In this document: piece after piece, positions 57,874 through 64,000 of the stretch | How the letters are laid out: each line of letters begins with the position of its first letter | Position numbering within the stretch: the stretch's first letter is position 1 | DNA from: Kingdonia uniflora | Taxonomy: Eukaryota > Streptophyta > Magnoliopsida > Ranunculales > Circaeasteraceae | DNA: 64,000 nt | Assembly (NCBI GenBank): GCA_014058105.1 | Contig: JACGCM010000715.1 | Span: 372,001 to 436,000 of the forward strand | Reading direction: 5' to 3' | Position numbers and translations under genes: made by a program | The notes under the pieces: model-generated | The model's input: the letters and a program-made list of their open reading frames with translations, nothing else | What the model was told of the DNA's origin: nothing | Database searches by the model: none

Positions 57874-59205
57874 TTAAAGATTTCCTTTCACGGCCCACAA
57901 ATACTCGATTAGATCATCCTTTAGATCAAAGTGCAGTTCTCGACTTCGAATGTGGTTCATTTTCGATATAAAAGATTCTATTATTCTGCGTTCGCGTACA
58001 ATATTGAACCGTTTGCCTTCGATAGTTGAGGAATCGGTTAGATTGTATTTTAAGTATGATGGGAATGAACCTCGTTCCTCTTTGGCGATCATATTGTGCA
58101 TTATCACGCATGCCTTCGTGACATTGTTCAAAACCTCAGGTTTCCACAATTTAACTGGATTTTTTAAAATATTGAACCGAGATTGTAAAATCCCAAACGC
58201 CCGTTCTACGTCTTTTCGACAACTTTCTTGTTGTTGAGCAAATTTTTTTTGTTTCACTGTAACCAGATTGGATATGGTTTGGACAAGTGTTCCCCATTTG
58301 GGGTATATGTCATCCGCTAGGTAATACTCCATATCATAAGCTTTTCCGGCAATTGTATAATTGTAAGGCGGGGTGATACCATCGGCCAGGTTGGTAAAAA
58401 GATGTGATTATTGCAGGACATTGATATCATTGTTAGACCCTGGTAACCAAAAAAAAAATGTCAATTCCAAAGGTCGTGTGAAGCTACCGCTTCAAGAATT
58501 AGTGTCGCCTTGGGGTAATGACCAGTAAATTGACCGTGGCAAGCTATAAGATAATTTTTTCATATCCAATGCATGTAATCAAGGCTTCCTAACATGCTGA
58601 GAAATCTCGGTGACTCTCCGATCGCTTTTAACCTTTCGACGTCGGCCGCGTTTGGTGCTCGAAGATATTCCTCGCCAAAAATTTGTATAACCACAACACA
58701 AAACCTTTCAATACATAACAAGGTTGTGCTTTCTCTTATTCGGATATACTCGTCAAAAAGATCTGCCGCAACACCGTAGCTTAGGAAACGTAGTACAGTG
58801 ACTACCTTTTGGTATGGTGATAACCCTATAGTACCAGCCAGCGTTGTTGGGTTTTTGGACAAAGTAATGATCATGTGCAACGACTGCATCGAATATTCGC
58901 ATAAACATGTCTCTACTGATGCGAAAACGTTGCCAAAATTCATATGGCTCATATGTACACTCCGGCTTGAAGTAGTCCCATATAATGCTGTAATTCCCCA
59001 ATCGATGATCTCGTTTCTTTTTCTTATCCTTACGGCCTATGACACTCCCGCCGTGACTCGAAGTTGTATCATGTACTACTAGGTTTATTGCAGTTTGGTG
59101 CAGAAAGCAGATTGTGGCCGCACAATCAAAGATAAGATCGTCAGAGGAGGACGACGATACACGTGGAGGATCATCAATAGATGAATAAGATGATGAAGAA
59201 GACAT
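57874..59205 (-). pseudogene. PIF/Harbinger transposase (HARBI1-like), element C
   Basis: ATG at 59205 (MSSSSSYSSIDDPPRVSSSS) is followed by KKKKRDHRLGNYSI and YEFWQRFRISRDMFMRIFDA. After a frameshift near 58850, TIGLSPYQKVVTVLRFLSYG (helix-turn-helix) and GSLDYMHW follow; the D of the last is the first catalytic residue. NDINVL (second D, about 58425) and QQESCRKDVERAFGILQSRF (E, about 58210) complete the DDE triad. ACVIMHNMIAKEE is the usual C-terminal motif. Stops occur after DYMHWI and in the 58380-58560 stretch. It is better preserved than copy B. Confidence 0.88.
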
Positions 59206-59304
59206 TTGAGGCTGTGGAGTTGAGAGAAGGGTGTTAACGGTGCAGATGAACAAGTTTCCAATCGAAGAAAAAAGTGTAAAAGGGGGAAGAAGAAGAAGTG
59301 GGTC

Positions 59305-59378
59305 TGGAAATCATTGTAATTGGGGGTGAAAAGAACACCACGCGGTGTTCTTTTTACCCCCAATTATAATGATTTCCA
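59305..59378. repeat. Foldback hairpin upstream of transposase C
   Basis: TGGAAATCATTGTAATTGGG pairs with the inverse CCCAATTATAATGATTTCCA, flanking AACACCACGCGGTGTT in the loop region. It lies about 100 bp before the transposase ATG. The sequence differs from the B hairpin, but position and shape are the same. Confidence 0.8.
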
Positions 59379-59461
59379 ACAACAACGACTACTTTCTCTG
59401 GTGGGTCCTTCATAACGGCTAGTTTTGGATCACAACGACTACTTTTTGTTTTATACATATG

Positions 59462-59480
59462 TTGGCTGGAGATGCTCTAA
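59462..59480. repeat. Internal Harbinger terminus plus TAA within element C
   Basis: TTGGCTGGAGATGCTC (59462-59477) is the inverse of the left terminus GAGCATCTCCAGC and is followed by TAA, as at a genuine element edge. Element B has no counterpart. Confidence 0.7.
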
Positions 59481-60253
59481 CAACACTCCTCTACTTGAAC
59501 TCAACAATGCCGAGTTTTTCTGCTCTAATACAAGATTCTTCGGTGGTATTTGCCTGGAATGAAGACTGCGCCCTGGCCGTGTCCTAACAGTATTTTGTTG
59601 ATAATCCACCTCTTTGACAACTCAACTTCAATCAGTTATGGAATAGAGTTTATTTCCAATTCATGATGCACATGGAACTTCGATACCCTCCTGGAGATTT
59701 ATACAACAGGTGAAATGTTATTAAGGCTAAGTGTGATGAGTTTCACGAGATACGGATGAGTATTGATAGACAGGTCAGAGGTGTTCCACTAGCTTATATT
59801 CTCCGCGAAGCCAGAGATGAATGGTATGAGAAATACAGCCAGCCGTTCCCATTCGAGACTCCATACAATATTATTTTATCAGAACTACGTCCTGCCTGAT
59901 GTGTTTCCAACAAATTACCAACTTTCTAACTATGGACGGGATCCACTCCCCCTTATTGAATGGTCTTGGTTTAATCCCTACATCAGTCGTGAACGATGAA
60001 TTAAGTCTAATTATATCTGTTTTGAGTTTCATTTTGTGCATAGAACTACAATTTTAAAAATTATAATCGCATTTCTATTTAAATTCAAGACTCAAAATAA
60101 ATTGATTAATATTAATTTATATAAAGAAATGTGATATCAGGTCGTACAAGTACTTATATAGAGAAATAAACACAAAATTAATAATAGAATTTGTTCAACA
60201 CTGATGTTTACAATAAAATATTATGTCTACAAAAATATTAAAAACACATATAT
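59481..60253. other. Spacer in element C before the PMD gene
   Basis: No confident coding sequence. About 59640-60000 has short open stretches that might be gene remnants, for example RYPPGDLYN near 59680. It is unlike the spacer in B. Confidence 0.4.
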
Positions 60254-62431
60254 CTACTGAGATGGGCCACTACGGCTACTACCGGCTCCCTTGGTTTGCA
60301 GACCAGATCCACGATTCCCCCACCTCATCCTCGCGCTACCTCCAGGTGGTAGCGACACCACCCGTACGTCACGTCCCCTCCTCAGATGTAGGTCCTGAAC
60401 AGGATAAAATATTTATAAATTGTTTGACAAAATAAATATGACATTAATAAATAAATAAATAAATACATAAATAAATTACTTACATGCGCATATAGCTGGT
60501 CGTCTACACTGTCCAAGTGCCTCCTCAGAGTAGCATTTTCATCAGTCAACTCCTGGAGCCTCTGGGCGTCCTACGCAGACTCTGTAAGGCAAAGTCGCCG
60601 CATACCATAAGTCAGGTGCCACAACTTCTTTGTGTCGTAGGAGGCAGACATGGGTGGCGGGTCCCTCAAGCAGTGGACGGGGAACGGCTCAGGCCTCCCT
60701 GTCCACTCCATATGCCACCCCGGATCTGGCTCCTTGGGCTTGTCAGGAAAATTGAAGTCTTGGGACAAGCTATGAACCGACGTTGACGTAACCACCACGG
60801 TTGTAATACCAGCCCTGAGTGCAGAGGGTCCGAACAGATCTATATTCCCCATCCTCTAGGAATCTGTCAACATGTGGCCTACCTCCCTAGTTTGGTTAGC
60901 CCAGTATGAGGCGTAAGTCTCTCGCTCCTCCCCTGACACAAACTGCTCACAGTCAATAAAGATGGCCTGTCTCATCGCCTGTAAATTCGCTAGACTAAGA
61001 TGTAGTGACATGCTAAGTGGAGGATCCAAAGTAATACCCGCAGTGCCAGTCAACTACCTCCAATATCTATCCCCCAAGTAATACTCGCAGTTTCCATTTG
61101 GGACTTGAAGTGGCATCCTCTTACGAGACAGAAGCGACGCAGTCCGTACGTTATCTAACTCAGACACTGCAGAATCCAACCAAGGTTGCCAGGTGATCAT
61201 CTCAATAGTCCGGTGGTCAATGTGGTATCTGCCTAGAATAAATAAATTGGTTGTTTGGTCATTTGTTTTCTTCCTGTTCCCCCTCACCCATGCTCTGAGG
61301 CGCAGATAGGCCGAAAACTTAACCTCTTCATTGACAATAGGGTGACCAACCCTACAATACTCGTAGAACCAATACTACATTTCAGAACAACATAAAAAAT
61401 AATTAGAAATTATATTTAAGACGTTTATTAGAAGATATTTGATTTGTAGCTTGTAAGGAAAACATATTAGTGTACCTCAAGAAGTTGGGAAAATCCAGTG
61501 ATGGCAACCCCGATCGTGACTGCGGTATCCAAACCATGGTACAGGAAAACAAGAATAGCAGAACCTCAGTCATATTCGATAGCCTCATCCAAATCGGCCA
61601 CGGCCGCGAGATATCAAAGCGGAACGGTGTCGTTGGCCGTTTGGAACCATAAATATCCCATCATGAAGAGGATAAAAGCATGAGCAATAGTAATATCATC
61701 CTTCTTCCCATCAACTGCGATGGTCAAGTACGTCCTCAAATGTAAAATGTTGACGTTCCTACTCTTTATATTGTTGGATTCAATGTTGGGGAGAAATTGC
61801 CTCATATTGGATAAAATACTCCATGGGTTGTCATATGACACCTGTGTCAGATATCGATCGATTGACAATGATGTCAGCATCTGGAAATCCAATAGAGTGA
61901 CCCATATCTCCGCACACGAGAACATAATCGTGTGCGTTGTCGGCCACCAACACTCTGTAAGTACCTGAATTAGGTGATTATTGGAATTACCTAAGCGTAT
62001 CCATAAAGTTACCGAATATCTTGACCACGACATCTCTAATTGTCAGAATTGTGGAAATCTCCTTCCACACTTTGATCACCGTAGTGAATGTGCCGTGCGG
62101 ACGCATCGAATCCCGATTTTGTTCATTGGAGCATTTTATCAAACACTTGATTTATAGAAATAATAAATTCACAATTAAATAAAAACTTACCGTGAGTTTC
62201 TTGCCAATATAATAAATATGATTGACGTCGTCTGGGAGTTGGGTAATAAACCTCTGCGGGTAATTTTCTTGGGGTGAGTTTGGTACAGGTTGGGTTTGTT
62301 GGACATCTTCAAATTCTACTCGCTTTTTCTTCCTTCCGGACCTCGACCGAGTTACAGCTCGCTCTGGATCTCTTTTCACTCTAAAACCCAGGTAATGTAT
62401 TGGTGTGCATGTCTCCGTGTGACATCTCCAT
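60254..62431 (-). pseudogene. Plant mobile domain (PMD) gene carried by element C
   Basis: The exon layout equals that of copy B. The first exon starts at ATG 62431 and has the basic RSRSGRKKKRVEFEDVQQ stretch and a GTAAGT donor near 62190. The PMD core exon (about 62110-61477) reads CWWPTTHTIMFSCAEIWVTL and HLRTYLTIAVDGKKDD. The third (about 61375-60485) holds EMITWQPWLDSAVSE, PNGNCEYYLGDRYWR and GHMLTDS. The final exon ends at 60254 with an Arg/Gly/Ser-rich tail. Codons that are stops in B (after EMIT, after ETYAS) are Trp and Tyr here. C has its own damage: a frameshift early in exon 1 and stops after TVPL, after DRYWR and after LTDS. The element carried a working gene when it spread (inference). 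Confidence 0.8.
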
Positions 62432-62541
62432 TTTAAATTTGTTGGGGGAATAATTTTTTTCACCTTCAAATTGAGAGAGAGAGAGGATGAAGTAAAATGT
62501 AAAAATGAGTCGAGTTGGGAAGCAAAAATGATAATAGTTTA

Positions 62542-62570
62542 AGCGGCGGTAAAAGGAACACCGTGCGGTA
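62542..62570. repeat. Right subterminal motif of element C
   Basis: GCGGCGGTAAAAGGAACACC followed by GTGCGG matches half of the left palindrome. Confidence 0.7.
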
Positions 62571-62720
62571 ATCAGAACTCCTCCTTGTTAAATTAAAAAA
62601 AAAAACCACGTCCCAAACCCAAACTTGCTGCTGGGAGAGGCTGGGTTTGGGTTGGGTTTTTTGTGGGCCCTCTGTCAGAGCTTACACCCAAACCCCAACT
62701 GGCTGCTGGATTTGCTCTAA

Positions 62721-64000
62721 GACATTTTAAGTAAAAATGTGTTTCTTTTTTCTATCTAGTTAGAGGCTGATATCTTTAAATACCCATACCACCTATAAAC
62801 CTCATCTACACCTCTAACCACCATCCCCAACACCTCCCACCGCCTCTATTTATCATTCCAACACCTCCCACCAACAAACAAACATATAAAAAAACATCAC
62901 AACTTGTACATTTTCACAATACACAAACATATCAATAAAATAGACAACATCCCAACATGTACATTTTCGCTACACAAGCATAACAAATATATACAAAAAA
63001 GACAACATCACGACATGTAACAACATAACAAACATATCAAGATAAAAAAACATGACATCACAACTTTAAATAGTTCCAAACCAAACCCACCACTGCCACC
63101 ACTACCCAAACCCACCACCACCCAAACCATCAACATCACCATAAAATCTTACCACTACCACCACCACCCTAATTAAACTGTCACCACCACCCAAACCATC
63201 ACCACCACCACAAAACCCCACCACCACCACCCAAAACTATCACTAACACCACAAAACCTCAAATTATCATAAATACACAGAAACAACAAACAATAACACA
63301 CAACAGTAGAATCGGGTAAAACAAGTGGCCTCCTCAATGCCTCCTTGTGGATGGCTATCTCTCTTAATTATAGCATCATTTATTTAATCTTATTCTGCTT
63401 CATCTCTCTCAATGCATCCTTGTGGATGGCTATCTCTCTGACCTTGCTATAAGCCTAGCACATGCAACAGTTCATTACAGTTATATTGCATATATAGCTA
63501 GAGCCAAGATCATAAATATCAATTACTTTTTTTACAAATGGCAATTTTATAAACTTGCTTACCAAAGCATCAGCGACAAGTGGGAAAGTAAGATCTGTTT
63601 CACTTGGCTCCAATGGTCTTGCGGGTATCTGTTGTGCAGTATCTAAGTTATATATAGCCTTTTTCCTAATTGATTTCATTCTCCATGCTTATAACTTTGG
63701 AAACAATGATCTCCTTCCAATATCTCATACAGGTCCCAGTGTAAGAACATAACGAAATGCCCATTCCATTCACTTGCAGTGCATCTTTAGATTTTTGTCA
63801 ACATTAGTGCAACATCGAGGGGTCTACACGGAACTGTGGCACTTCCCAAGTTAAACTCCATATCACCAACATGACGCTCGAAGATATCTACACAAAAAGT
63901 CGACAATATTCTTATGTTATCTATCTGCATTAAGTTTGAAAAAAAAAACTATTTTGAAGATCTTCTCTCTCTCTCTCGGTCGGAAAGTTTACGGAAGAAT
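62721..64000. other. Low-complexity sequence; possible minus-strand exon at the edge
   Basis: 63060-63250 is a CCA/ACC-rich low-complexity tract. A direct duplication of TCCTTGTGGATGGCTATCTC lies at about 63342 and 63416. On the minus strand 63588-63523 reads IPARPLEPSETDLTFPLVAD between an ACAG acceptor-like and a TTTG/GTAAGC donor-like site. This may be one exon of an unrecognised gene extending to the right. I do not know the protein. Confidence 0.4.

Larger units (their letters stand above)
55868..62717. mobile_element. Element C: Harbinger element with ORF1, transposase and PMD gene
   Basis: The left terminus GAGCATCTCCAGC at 55868 and the right terminus, read inward from 62717, GAGCAAATCCAGC are flanked by the Harbinger TSD TAA (55865-55867 and 62718-62720). 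The order is the same as in element B: ORF1 plus (56206-57615), transposase minus (57874-59205), PMD gene minus (60254-62431). An additional right-facing terminus, TTGGCTGGAGATGCTC followed by TAA, lies inside at 59462-59480. The first 3.6 kb alone therefore also looks like a complete ordinary Harbinger element. ORFs are broken, fewer times than in B for the PMD gene. Confidence 0.87.

Noticed and set aside
63060..63250. CRISPR-like or satellite array in the CCA-rich tract
   Set aside because: Simple low-complexity trinucleotide drift without regular spacers.

Overview
This is a window of plant nuclear DNA, almost certainly from a eudicot. It is AT-rich, its genes carry GT-AG introns, and it is dense in plant transposon families (PIF/Harbinger, hAT, Mutator-like, Ty1/copia, L1-type LINE, tRNA-derived SINEs). 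The host genes are plant families: a P-class PPR protein, an AVT1-type vacuolar amino-acid transporter and an EMS1/MSP1-type LRR receptor kinase. I cannot name the species.

Layout. 1-1.5 kb: decayed LINE RT (minus) split by a SINE. 1.5-6.3 kb: no recognised gene; one inverted-repeat element and one copy of a dispersed repeat. 6.35-11.8 kb: decayed Ty1/copia element (minus) whose 3' LTR is split by a non-autonomous hAT element. 12.66-12.96 kb: Raf-like kinase pseudogene fragment. 13.68-23.72 kb: two PIF/Harbinger-type elements only 95 bp apart (A and B), each carrying a plant mobile domain (PMD) gene. 23.8-28.5 kb: an LTR remnant, a second dispersed-repeat copy, a 1.3-kb MULE-like element and a SINE. 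28.56-31.98 kb: a complete but mutated hAT element with a perfect 8-bp TSD. 32.2-35.5 kb: gapped pseudogene of a vacuolar H+-pyrophosphatase. 36.1-38.0 kb: intact single-exon PPR gene. 39.2-40.8 kb: a TRIM-like LTR mini-element. 44.36-49.44 kb: intact 12-exon AVT1-type transporter with a probable U12-type AT-AC intron. 50.3-54.7 kb (minus): intact EMS1-like receptor kinase with a probable 5'-UTR intron. 55.87-62.72 kb: a third Harbinger+PMD element (C). 62.7-64 kb: low-complexity sequence and a possible exon.

The three functional genes (PPR, AVT1, EMS1-like) are independent transcription units and form no pathway together. The most unusual feature is the recurring transposon architecture. B and C share an order of ORF1 (Myb/SANT-like, plus strand), Harbinger transposase (minus) and multi-exon PMD gene (minus). 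All of this lies between terminal inverted repeats with 3-bp TSDs and GC-rich palindromic subterminal motifs. A has a different terminal sequence and different subterminal motifs, lacks the transposase, and still has an ORF1-like remnant plus a PMD gene. This suggests that the PMD gene is a lineage component of these elements and not a chance neighbour.
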